This document shows, one piece after another, positions 39,461 through 49,299 of a stretch of 64,000 nucleotides of DNA. How positions within the stretch are numbered: position 1 is the first letter of the stretch; the number at the start of each line of letters is the position of its first letter. The position numbers and the translations under genes were made by a program. The notes beneath the pieces are model-generated. The model searched no databases and had not been told where the DNA came from. It worked only from the letters and a program-made list of their open reading frames with translations. The DNA lies in contig NC_012995.1 in NCBI RefSeq assembly GCF_000026365.1, positions 1,490,289-1,554,288 of the forward strand. Direction: 5' to 3'. The stretch is from Zygosaccharomyces rouxii. Its lineage: Eukaryota; Ascomycota; Saccharomycetes; Saccharomycetales; Saccharomycetaceae.

Positions 39461-41185
39461 TTAATGCTGGGCTTACACCGTTATTCAGTTTTACTTCTTG
39501 AATATTAAATGATCTCTTCCTACAAACGCTCTGAGATAGGTTCGCGCGTTCAGTAGTGGTTCCAGCTACGAAGTATCAAAGTTATCTATAAAGAACAAGA
39601 CATAATTTATAACAAAGTATAATAACCCATAAATATTGTCATATATATTCAGATCCTAACATGGCCCATCATCTTGTAAATTAATATTAGAACAGAGGAA
39701 AAATTTTGAGGGTTAAATTCTTTTTGTTTTATTAGGCCTAATTTTTACAGCCTCAAGGAAAGCCTCCATAATCAAGTAAGTTGGTTACTTTGAAGGAAAC
39801 CACCCTTACAAAACTACCCAGAAGAATAGAATGTTTGTTAACAGCGGCAACAAATACTTAAGAACAAAGTTCTATCTGAGCATTAAGAACACCTTTCCTC
39901 ATTTAATGTATATCCTAGAAAATTTTCTAGAAGTAGTTCAGAGGAGAGTTAAGAGGTAAGATATGGGTTGAAGTTATTATGCTTGTACCGACCAAGGTTT
40001 TAATAAATTTAATATTCAAACTAACAGAATTACATGGTTTCAAGTTAAAAACATGAGAGAATCTAAATTAAGCATAGCCCTTTGGTACAAGTAGTTCAAG
40101 GGAAAATTTATCTATACTACTGGGGTCATAGATACATTACAAACTCATGGTAAGGTAGCGCACTTTTTCAATATGGTGTTTTCTTTGGCACACCAAGTCC
40201 GGTAAATACATGACGACAAAATTTTGCAGACTAGCGATATACCACATCCACGAAATTCCTTTAAGACCAAACTATTTATCAAAAACTCTGTTCAACTCCA
40301 GAAAATCTTATTCAGAAACACAAGCTATTGAAATATTAAAGTCTAACCCTCTAATAGTTTTGAGAATCAATTGAAAGCAAATTGTATTATAAGTTACCGC
40401 TATACTTATACCCCGTCCTCAATATGTAAGATGCCATTGATGCCAAGAGAACTCAGTCATTACCCCACTAAAAAGAAGAAAAGGAAGTTAGGGCGAGAAA
40501 CTATGTAAAAAACTAATGTAGCTGGCAGACGAACTAACGAACCATCTTTTTCAATGCAAAGATCCACGATCTGATTCCAATACGCATGAGATATTCAAAA
40601 AACCATGTGTAATTTTCAGACATTAGGTAAGCTTGCAACTACCAAATGCTTGTAAGTAAAAAAGTATACACAACAGATCTCTTGATTAAAGAATTATGCA
40701 AAGCTTCAAATAAAACAAGAGAGGAAAACTTCATAATAGGTGTACTATTGATGTTTATTTCAACCTTAATTAGATCTTCTAAACCTACTTACTGGTAATG
40801 TATACCAAAGTTAGAGAGACGAATTTTTCGAAGATAAAGTAGAGAAAATTCACTGATTGTACAACAACGGAAAATAAAAAAAAAGAAAAACTAGAACAAA
40901 TATTATGTATTCTCAACCTGAAAAGTTTTCCATACCCCGTTCTATGAAGAATCCTTTTCATTAGATTGCATTTATCCTCACCTCCAAGATCATCCTAAAT
41001 CCTGAAGGAAATAATCTAGAGCTCGCTTATCATATACTTGTTCGAATGAAAAACATCTTTTGGCACCTTTGCGCTCCATAAATCATAGCTCTAAAGCGCA
41101 AAAAGGAGCCAGAATACGTTATTAGGTTGTGCTCTTCAAAAATCATTTTTTTTCACCACTGGAACTTGTGTAACGAGTTATATGT
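39461..41185. other. Gene-poor gap between CHA1 and the HML cassette
   Basis: 1.7 kb of AT-rich DNA with no open frame worth annotating. In S. cerevisiae this interval holds silencer and boundary sequence; no clear Rap1, Abf1 or Reb1 site could be picked out by eye. Confidence 0.45.
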
Positions 41186-41288
41186 ATGTCTCTAATAGGA
41201 AGGTAAGAGCATCCGGATTAGGAAAAGGGTCCTTAATAGGAAAGCGATTGTGTCCGAAATTGGAAACCAGAGCGTCCAGATTAGGAAA
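41186..41288 (+). repeat. Five imperfect direct repeats resembling Mcm1 sites
   Basis: Units at about 41186-41201, 41209-41225, 41227-41243, 41250-41266 and 41272-41288 share the form gYgTCC-N4-TAGGAAA: GCATCCGGATTAGGAAA, GGGTCCTTAATAGGAAA, TGTCCGAAATTGGAAA, GCGTCCAGATTAGGAAA, and a poorer first copy. Spacing is 18-23 bp. The CC-N6-GG core with GGAAA flank resembles the Mcm1 palindrome TTTCCTAATTAGGAAA. The array lies 1.2 kb from alpha2, on the CHA1 side. Repeat structure is seen directly; Mcm1 binding is inference. Confidence 0.65.
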
Positions 41289-41824
41289 TTTTGTTCATTA
41301 TGATGTAGTGTTACTTAAGACTAAAACTGCAGTTTTATAGAGATAGCTCACAAGCAATTCTTGTCCAACACAACGAAAGAGAGTTATCCCCAAGGTACAA
41401 GAGCTACATCAAAGCAAGCAAATGAAATGCGGTTCTATCTATTATCCGAAACCTTCTAAATAGGATATGCAGCTAATTCAAGTAATTCCAGAAAAATTGT
41501 AAAAATACATACTTTATTTTCCAACATATAGGAGTTTGCATAATTCAACTACATATTCTCGTCTCTCAGTCACCATTGAAAAAGTGTAGCTTAGAGAATA
41601 TGTAAACTCAAGAACACATATAAACAACGCATCCTCTAACATACCGAAAAGACACTGCCCAATGGAAAGATAAAATTCCTCCATTCTTATTTTTTTGGCG
41701 GCTCAACCCTGAAAACTTCTCATCTCGGAAGCCAACGACATTAAAGTCATCAAAATACCAATGCTCTAATCAGTTCTAAGGAATATGTCGTCAAAGAAGG
41801 GCTGTATATATTAATTCAATATAC

Positions 41825-42289
41825 TCAAAAAGTTATTTTGTGCATTCTAAAATAGTGTTCTATACTTACTGGATGAATCTTCTGTGAAATATCCACAATG
41901 CTATTAAAAACCATTAAGTGACAAGCGATTTGCTGGACGGCGGAGGCGGGGCGGCGGAGGCGGGGCGGGGGCGATGGTTTTTTCTTGGGGTGGATTCGCT
42001 GCTTGGAGACTTTGCCGCCGGGGGCGGGTTTTGTTTTTGCATTTCTCTCAGCGTTGGTTGCAGGTGGGGCTGGGGCGGCAGGGTTGGCGGCTTGGGCGTT
42101 GGCGGCTTGTGCTTGTGCTTGTGCTTGTGCTTGCGCTTTGGCGGCGGCGGCGGCGGCGGCAGGACGCCGCAGGGCCGGGTATGTGTAGGTGGAGGAGGAT
42201 GGGGGAGGGTGCGCCGGGGGGAGTATTAGGATATCTTCCAAATTGGCGATGAGCGAAGAAGCGGTGAAATAGCGCATTCGATCTAACAT
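41825..42289 (-). CDS. Hypothetical Ala/Pro-rich ORF in the cassette's alpha2-side flank
   Basis: A 154-codon frame from the ATG 42287-42289. It has a short non-repetitive start (MLDRMRYFTASSLIANLEDI), then PPAHPPPSSS, an alanine run, KAQAQAQAQAQA, a Pro/Ala stretch, a lysine-rich stretch, and a PPPRLRRP segment. The same frame is open upstream to the alpha2 stop codon (42467), adding 59 codons. I do not recognise it. It could be a small gene, a fragment of a gene that flanks MAT and was copied with the cassette arm (as BUD5 is in S. cerevisiae), or a chance frame in GC-rich repeats where stops are rare. Confidence 0.3.
   Translation of the reverse strand: MLDRMRYFTASSLIANLEDILILPPAHPPPSSSTYTYPALRRPAAAAAAAKAQAQAQAQAQAANAQAANPAAPAPPATNAERNAKTKPAPGGKVSKQRIHPKKKPSPPPRLRRPASAVQQIACHLMVFNSIVDISQKIHPVSIEHYFRMHKITF
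41930..42225. repeat. GC-rich low-complexity island beside HML alpha2
   Basis: About 300 bp that are strikingly G-rich on the plus strand inside AT-rich DNA. It begins with two exact tandem copies of CGGCGGAGGCGGGG (41938-41951, 41952-41965) and further G runs. It also has a GTGCTT hexamer repeat near 42107-42135 and seven GGC triplets near 42139-42160. The several G runs could form G-quadruplexes. Edges are sharp. Confidence 0.75.
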
Positions 42290-42466
42290 ATTCTGATAGA
42301 CGAGCTTATTTTCGAGTTGCCGACTTATTTTATTGACCTTATGGTAACGATACTCAGGATAAATGTTTAGATGCCAGTGCTCTTCAAATTGTGAAAGAAG
42401 CTCAAAGTATAGCTGAAATATTCCATCATTCTTCCCCCATAGTTGTGAAGTGATTGCAGAACTACT

Positions 42467-43144
42467 TTACTCGTTCAATTCTTCAGTACCCTGTTTACTT
42501 TCCTTCACTAACTCCGATACTTCAAAAGAAATCGTAAGTGATTTCTCTTTTCTTCTTCTATTAGACACCCAGTTTTTAATTTGAGGTCCTGATAATTTAG
42601 TCTCAACCATGAGTTCCTTCATGGAACTAGTTTGCAGGTAAGGATGCTCGATGTTTCTATTGAACCAGGACTCCAGTAAACGTGTTATATGTTTAGGAAG
42701 TCGATGTCCTCTATAAGTCTTATTTGACCTTCTAGCAGAATTTAACGTATCTTGTGTAACAATGTTGAAAACCATACCCTCTTTACCTGTATTACCAAGT
42801 GCAGCTGCATAAGGAAGATGATACTTTGGTTTGGAACGAAGAAATTGGCTCCTTTTAGATTTTAATTCAGATACTTCATTTAATAGCAAGGAAAAGACGG
42901 AGGATAACTGATGTATTCTATGAACCATCTTCTGATCTTCCTTCGAAGAACCACATTCTCTTATGAGAATGTTTAGAGATGGAAGTATCTTCTCTAGCTC
43001 TGCTTTGTCTTTTTCAAACTGTTCATTTTCTGAAGGTAGTTTGGAACATAAAGCTAGAAGTTTATTGTTGATGTTCTTGAGTTTTTCATGAGGAAATTCT
43101 TGATGTACTGGATTTAGTAATCGTTCAATTGGGATCTTATTCAT
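42467..43144 (-). CDS. HMLALPHA2: Mating-type homeodomain protein alpha2 (silent HML copy)
   Basis: A 225-residue protein with an atypical TALE-type homeodomain (about 144-203) ending in the recognition helix KNWVSNRRRKEK. The linker GMVFNIVTQD (123-132) matches the Mcm1-binding motif of S. cerevisiae alpha2. The N-terminal half contains coiled-coil-like segments (about 20-95) used for dimerisation and Tup1 contact. In haploids alpha2 with Mcm1 represses a-specific genes; with a1 it represses haploid-specific genes. It is divergent from alpha1 over 348 bp. The neighbour CHA1 on one side and subtelomere-like DNA on the other indicate HML rather than MAT. Confidence 0.93.
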   Translation of the reverse strand: MNKIPIERLLNPVHQEFPHEKLKNINNKLLALCSKLPSENEQFEKDKAELEKILPSLNILIRECGSSKEDQKMVHRIHQLSSVFSLLLNEVSELKSKRSQFLRSKPKYHLPYAAALGNTGKEGMVFNIVTQDTLNSARRSNKTYRGHRLPKHITRLLESWFNRNIEHPYLQTSSMKELMVETKLSGPQIKNWVSNRRRKEKSLTISFEVSELVKESKQGTEELNE

Positions 43145-43492
43145 GATATAGGATGCAGTATTCCAGGAATTGTATCACAGATTTGTTACCCACAGCTGTA
43201 TGGTTTATATATTATTCTAAGCTACTTTCCTTACCGCTATGATCTCTAATCTCGATGCAATGTTTCACTGATTTTAGACAGTGGTGTAAGGGTAAGCTTT
43301 TTTTGGGGTTCCTCCCCATTGACCAAGATCGGCTAATTACATCTTAGAAAGCAGTAATAATGACCTGAAACATGATATGTCTACGGGGTAGATGAGTATA
43401 GTGTATAGAAGCTATTATAAAAAGCTGTGTATCCGGTATAAAACTTATCTTGAACATATCTCATGGGTTTGACTTAAAATAGTTATCGAGGT
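43145..43492. promoter_or_regulatory. Bidirectional promoter of alpha2 and alpha1
   Basis: The 348 bp between the divergent starts contain TATATATT-like sequence near 43205-43213 on the alpha2 side and TATAAAAA near 43416-43423 on the alpha1 side. I could not find a good Rap1 site, which drives this pair in S. cerevisiae. Confidence 0.5.
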
Positions 43493-44095
43493 ATGAATAC
43501 AAAAAGCTTCAGAGGATTCAAGAGTAATCAACCTCTATTTAAAGTTAAAGTTGAAAAGAAGGGCAGGTCTAAAAGACCTACGCTACAAGATACTACCCAG
43601 ACTTCTAAGTGTATAGCTGGGAAGTGTATAGAAGATCAACAGGTGAACGTGTTTATGACTGTTTCAAAACTAATCAAGATTCCTTCACCGCCAGAGGTTC
43701 TGCTGAGGAAAATTGAAGAAGAGAAACATAAATTAAAGAAGGATGATTTTAATATGGATAACATCCTTCTCTGGGATCCTTATGTGTATTGGGGAGAGGG
43801 CTATTTCTTTTCCATTGCTGATTCATCACTAAATAATCTAAGTACTAAAGGCTCTCGAAAAGGCTGCTCAGAGAAACCGCTGAATTCCTTTATGGCTTTC
43901 AGAGCTTACAATTCCCAATTTGGAAATGGCTTAAAACAAAATATTTTATCTTCCTTACTAGCTGCTGCGTGGCATTCTCATCCCGAGCAACAAAAAATAT
44001 GGGACACATTTGCGCAGCAGTTTAATTTTGTCAAGCCGAAGTGTGGGTTTGTGGAGTGGGTGGATCAAAGATATGAGCGGGAGAGTTGTATTTAG
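43493..44095 (+). CDS. HMLALPHA1: Mating-type alpha1 activator (silent HML copy)
   Basis: A 200-residue protein with the alpha-box (about 125-180): LNSFMAFRAYNSQFGNGLKQ, then LAAAWHSHPEQQKIWDTFAQ and QFNFVKPKCGFVEW. Alpha1 binds with Mcm1 to switch on alpha-specific genes. The length is close to the 175 residues of S. cerevisiae alpha1, with a longer N-terminus. The codons for FAQQFNF at 44008-44029 overlap the expected HO site and Y/Z boundary. Silent status is inferred from location only. Confidence 0.93.
   Translation: MNTKSFRGFKSNQPLFKVKVEKKGRSKRPTLQDTTQTSKCIAGKCIEDQQVNVFMTVSKLIKIPSPPEVLLRKIEEEKHKLKKDDFNMDNILLWDPYVYWGEGYFFSIADSSLNNLSTKGSRKGCSEKPLNSFMAFRAYNSQFGNGLKQNILSSLLAAAWHSHPEQQKIWDTFAQQFNFVKPKCGFVEWVDQRYERESCI
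44008..44029 (+). promoter_or_regulatory. HO-endonuclease-like site at the Y/Z junction
   Basis: ATTTGCGCAGCAGTTTAATTTT differs at two positions from my recollection of the S. cerevisiae MATalpha Y/Z site (ATTTGCGCAACAGTATAATTTT). It falls at the equivalent place in the alpha1 coding sequence. In S. cerevisiae such a site in HML is present but protected by silencing. Similarity may also reflect protein conservation. Confidence 0.5.
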
Positions 44096-47000
44096 TTTGT
44101 TAAGAGTTGTTGTAGATTTGTATTTGCATTGATGATGTCTTGTTGGGAGGGGGAAAGTAGTGCTTGGAAGTAGAGTTGAGAAGCTTGGGCCAGCAGTGGC
44201 GATGGATTGTGTTGTAGTAGTGTAGTTATCTGATGCGTTAATTGTATTATAGTGGGGATATGTGGTGTGCGGCTGGACGAAAAAGGCTATCAAATCACGT
44301 GTGCGGCAATCGTTTCAAAGACCACTTCTGGTACTGATGACGACCTTGAACACAATCCTTTGACCATGTGGGCAGTTGTAGTTTTTCTTTATAAGATTCA
44401 TCAATGCCAGAACTCCTCTTCAATTTCTATAAAGAAGTTCTTACTTTCATCATGCGGCTTAACGCGTCGATAGGTTACTATCTAGAGTCGTTAACTTCTT
44501 TAACACTATCTTCTTGGGCTCAAATACCTGCCTAGGTTAAAATAAACTGAATAGTAGAGGGAATCAGATAATCTGACCTTTGGATATTGGAATTATTTTC
44601 CTTAGACTCTCCTTAAGACCTTTAGTTATTTTTTTTTTAATGGGCGGTTCCCTCATTAAACATTTAAGAAAGTTAGGGGAGAAGGGAATGCTCAACCAAA
44701 CAACCTTCTCACTTCAAGAAGCTACATTATCAGCTACTCCAAAGAAGAAAAAAAGCTTCGGGAGCTTATTGCCGGCCATCTCCTACTCCTAAAAAGGTTT
44801 GGCTTCTTCCAAAACAATTAGGTCAATCTGATATTAATTAAATGACATCAATGATTACCTTTCACACTTCGCTGATTTATATGATTAAGGTATGAGGAAA
44901 TGTCATATTTACCCAGTTGGTTTTAACATGTGGTGTATGGGGTTAAAGATCTTAAGGTGGGTCGTCGACCACCTCACTTTTGAGACATTATAATAAAGTA
45001 GGCCATAATGATAAATCTTTGATCAATACTCGCCTAATTTTAACTACTCTAAGCATAGTTTTCAATGATCTTTTGGAATTTGAACGTACCGCATCATGAA
45101 GCAAGAAGTTAACTAAAGAAAAGAAAAAAAGAACATTTAGCGAGTTATGCTACTATTAGTTGTGGTTGGAATAGCCACAAGTAATGTTAAGTCAATCAAC
45201 TTGCATGGGGAAAACTAGAACTATAACCCCTGACTGTTATGTTGTTTTTTCCATGATTAAGATTCTAACTTGTTTTTGAAACACTCCGGAAAAGTTGATA
45301 CCTATATGAATTTACTTATTCTCTTTCCTTGGAAATGTATTTTGATCCTTTTGTAGTAAAGCTTCAACTAAATATCAAAGAAACTACGTCTATAAATTAT
45401 CTTCTGTTCCCTGAAACAGCTTGAGGGGGAAAGCAAATGGTTGCCTGTTACTTTGATAGAAAGCTCATATCACCAAGAATTCTAGTTTTGAGAAAAGAAT
45501 TTACTAGCTTGAAGGGGTTCTATTCTGGAGCAGGTAGGTAGAGATCATTTTGCTTCTCCGTCTCTTTATTCCACTCATCAAATTAACCGTTCGTGAGTAG
45601 TGATCATCTTCACGTCTACTGCAGATAGTTTGTAAAACTCAAGTTAAAAACGACTTTTGGGAAACAAAACATAAATTTTAGAACTTTACTCCGTAAGACA
45701 TATTGTAGAATTCTCATATAATTTATCCTAAAAGTAAAAGAAATTATACAAGAAAGCTTGTGCTACTGGAGCATTATAGACCACGGAAAATACTCATGTT
45801 TTATTAAAAACACAATAAGAACGTTTCATGTAGAATGCAAATTTCACTGAGGGAGAAAAGGTCAACTCAATAAATATGTGACATTATTTCTGGCTTCTTA
45901 TAATTTTTTCAAAAAAAAAAAAAAAAACAAACAATAAGCAAAAAAGGAAGAAACCACCCTTGCTTTTCATTTAGTAGAGTAAGATTAGCTGAAATAAAGG
46001 TGCTTTCGTCAATAAGAGAGCTGTAATTGTCAAGAGCTAAGAAGCGGTATCTTCCTAAGTTAATATGAAAATCACAGAACCTACCTTACTATGTGTTAAA
46101 GCTTTCCCAATGACGCTGATTTTCTCCCTAACCGGCAATTGATAAAGATCTCTTTGCCGTTGGCTTCAGGTACATGGCGTCTTCAGAAAAATTTAACGAA
46201 GAAATCTCTATATGGTAAAACCCTTTCTTAATCAAAGTCTAAGGGCTAATATATTTATGGGACTATGAGAGAAATGAGCGCCCGAGAAGTCGCCAAAGGG
46301 AACAAAACGTAAAAAATTATTGAGTATTACAGCCAGAAATAAATTCATAAATGGACTGGTTTAAGATCATACAATAACACTTGCGCTAATCCAATCGAGA
46401 TAGACTTCGAAAAAAGACCGAAACAAGAATCTGCACGTATTCGCTATATTTTTTTCTAACTTAAAAGTCATTGCCAAAGAAAGTCCCCCCCCAAGATTTT
46501 TTGGGTCTGTTCCCCTAAATCATTAAATACCAAGACCCTGAGCACAGTCCTCAACAAGAACCTAAAGTATCTCACTGAGTATTCTTTTAAGAGAGATACG
46601 GCGGTTAAATTTACTTCTTGAATCTTACAAGTAGGTCGAAAAAGGCCAACCCAGAATGTCCCCGTAAGTGACTATTGTTCCGATTGCTCAAGTAGGAAAT
46701 ATTCGGAAAGGTAACTCCCGGTAGCTGTACACTGCGTGGACGAAACCATAAACAGAAAAAAGTGAAACCTCCGAACTTTTCAAAGTGAAAGAAATATCTA
46801 CTAGTATTTTGAAACCCAAACGCCACAAGAGCTTTGGGTTCTGGATAACCTTTTAGTGAGGAACAAGCCATTGAAGATCAAATAATATCTGTTCTTCTTT
46901 AACTTCCAGAAATATTGGAAAATTTCAGAAACTATGAGCAAGAGCAACCAAAACCAATGGTGGCACGATGATCAAGTAATTTACAAGCACTTTTTTTTTC

Positions 47001-47234
47001 GAACTTTGAAAACATGGTGAAGAGAAGAGACAAGTATCTAAAGAAATAGCGCCGATGAAATGCCGTTGGGGAAAAATCGAAAATATTATTGTACCTTATC
47101 CTGCTTATTATGCACTTGGGTTCCTCAAGGGACATCAATACACATACCAATGTTCTACATATCAAAAAAGTTTACAAAGGATAAAAAACGGGCGCAGAAC
47201 GAAAAATTCATAAACAATGAATACCTGGCAGTAT
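44096..47234. other. Gene-poor region on the alpha1 side of HML
   Basis: 3.1 kb, AT-rich, with no credible gene. The largest ATG frames (43958-44293 minus, 46611-46871 minus) have no recognisable content. An imperfect palindrome lies at 44955-44974 (AGGTGGGTCGTCGACCACCT) and a poly(A) run near 45910-45927. Sub-telomeric silent DNA is the likeliest description. Confidence 0.45.
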
Positions 47235-48640
47235 TTAACTGCCCTTGGCCTCTATTTCAAGAGCTTGGGAAACGCGTTCAGAAATTTCAGGATTGCTTTT
47301 TGAGAATAATTCCAGAACACGTTTCTGAACATCAGGTCTTGTGGCCTTGGCATTCTCCGTTACATTACGAATGAAGGAATCCTGTTGGCAGGTTTTCTTG
47401 AATAATTAATTCCCAGAAAATTCTTGGTTGTTCATAGTCCTTCTCTATAGCTCCCAGGTGGAAAGATGTTGCCTCACCAACCCACTTCTCATGTGCTTCA
47501 TTGTTCGAAGCATCAGCTCTATAGTTTAGTGCTTCAAAAGGGGTAGGGTAGTAGGGGACTACACCATAGTTTCCGTCCGTACGACCCGGACCATCTCTTT
47601 GGAAAGGACAGTAAGCCTGTAGAGGGCGGTTGACGGGTAACTGGTTAAAGTTGGGCCCCAAACGGTAACGTTGTGTGTCAGCGTAGGAGAACAATCTTGC
47701 CTGCAAGACGGGATCTGCGGAAGGTTCAATGCCTGGAACGGTGTTCGCAGGGCTGAAAGCAGATTGCTCGACTTCGGCGAAGTAGTTTTCAGGATTTCTT
47801 TCTAACACCAATTTGGCAACTCTCCTCAATGGATACTCTTTCTGGGACCAGGTCTTAGTCAAATCGAACACACTAATGTCTGCTTGTTCAGCTTGCTCGG
47901 TGGTCATTTCCTGAACGTAAATGGTCCAGGAGGGGGATTCCCCACCCTCGATGGACTCATACAAGCCACGGCCCGCATGATCAGGATCTTCAGCTTCCAA
48001 AGCGTGTGCCTCTTTATTATTCAAATTTTTAATACCCTGATCGGTGAGCAGGTGGACTTGTACATAGTGGAATTCACCCTCTTTATTAATCCACTTGTAA
48101 GCATGAGCAGAGTAACCATGCATGTATCTGTATGAGAAAGGAGTACCACGGTCAGAGAGCACACATGGTATTATGAATAGACTCTGGGTTGTTTAACAAG
48201 AAATCCCAAAACCAGTTTAAAAGATCCTTTAAGTTGGTTTTGGGATCCCTAGCCTTCTGTGTATGGACCAAGTATGGAAATTGGACACCATTTCTGATGA
48301 AGAAGATAGGACTTTTGATGTTGACCCAGTCAATGACACCTTCTTGGGAGTAAACTTGATAGTGAATCCACTGGGATCACTAGCGGAGTCTGTGGTACCT
48401 CTTTTACCACCGACAGTAGAAAAACGAAGGAAAAGGGTGTCTTTTTTCCAATACCATTCAAGAAATCTGCACTGACTATATCAGAAACTTCATTGGTAAT
48501 TTCTAGGTATCCATGAGCAACACGTTCGGGATTCTCTCATGGTCAAAATGCGCGATAAGATAAATCACATGATAGTCCTGGAGAATAGTTGGAACGAAAT
48601 TACCATCTTGATCACGGAATTGGAGTCCCTAACTGGAGAC
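47235..48640 (-). pseudogene. Catalase pseudogene with several frame breaks
   Basis: Reading the minus strand in shifting frames recovers most of a haem catalase. In order: VPTILQDYH and AHFDHERIPERV (near 48520-48600), [16 protein letters not shown] (48409-48426), a [14 protein letters not shown] stretch (near 48290), SDRGTPFSYRYMHGYSAHAYKW (from 48155), VFDLTKTW, RLFSYADTQRYRLGPNF with the haem-ligand tyrosine, and a C-terminal helix ending at a stop at 47235-47237. Frame breaks are near 48437, 48349, 48157 and 47385. Residues expected between ERVAH and GYLEI are missing, and the true N-terminus is not found. The longest intact piece is 47365-48156. Divergent from the GMC oxidoreductase gene. 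Confidence 0.85.
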
Positions 48641-48649
48641 CAGTTAGGG
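48627..48649. repeat. Perfect 10-bp inverted repeat at the 5' edge of the catalase pseudogene
   Basis: CCCTAACTGG-AGA-CCAGTTAGGG, a perfect stem with a three-base loop, lies where recognisable catalase homology fades. It might mark a rearrangement breakpoint or be a regulator half-site pair. Confidence 0.5.
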
Positions 48650-49299
48650 TTTAGCGGAATTTAATATTTTGCAGGTGACATCGTTGTTATTGAGTACAGA
48701 AAGGTATTAAGAAAGGGATATGCCATGACTATTTGTTATATAGCATATCCTTGATTTGTCTCGTCTATTGGCAATATCGGAGCAACAGAAACTACCCTTC
48801 GTCTAATAGTGTTGATAAATCGCAATTGTATCTTTGTAATCGAATATTAATAAGACATTGGGCACTCTAATGGTCAAATACTTTTGACTGGTTGATTGGC
48901 AAGACAACCGCTTTATGACAGAATGGGTTGTGTGTCCCTAAAACAAAATCGATTGCTATCAGCTCTTGGGAGACACAAGAAATCCGGGAGTACTGTTAAA
49001 CTCTTTTCTTTCTATAGTATAGTGAATGGATCAGGAACTTTACCCTTTTATTTTAGATTATGTTCCCCTCTCTTTTTAATTAAGGGTCGGTATCCTTTTC
49101 CCCTAACCGCCTATACCAAAAAAAGATAACCCGCCTTACATCAAAGGTCAATCTTCCCGTTATGCCCGAATACAGTTGAGAAGCTAAGTGAGGGAAATAT
49201 TTAAAGAATATACATGTTGGGACCAGTAGTTGCAATATTTTCGTATCTTTGTAATGGTCATCATCGATTAAATCGAAAAAAAAAATAAAATAAAAAAGA
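48650..49299. other. Upstream region between the catalase pseudogene and the GMC gene
   Basis: 650 bp, no gene. A-rich tract AAAAAAAAATAAAATAAAAAA lies immediately before the GMC ATG. No specific regulatory site is supported. Confidence 0.4.

Noticed and set aside
42467..44095. Interpreting the cassette as the expressed MAT locus
   Set aside because: Flanked by CHA1 and subtelomere-like genes rather than the SLA2/DIC1-type neighbours expected of MAT in related yeasts; HML is more likely, though activity cannot be read from sequence.
43958..44293. 111-codon minus-strand frame at the end of alpha1
   Set aside because: Antisense to alpha1 and low-complexity Thr/Ser; no family features.
46611..46871. 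86-codon minus-strand ATG frame
   Set aside because: No recognisable domain or synteny support; short enough to occur by chance in this desert.
39461..47234. Classical E/I silencers with Rap1, Abf1 and ORC sites
   Set aside because: Looked for Rap1 and Abf1 consensus matches; one near-Abf1 sequence around 45604-45615 has wrong spacing, and AT-rich ORC-like strings are too frequent to be informative.
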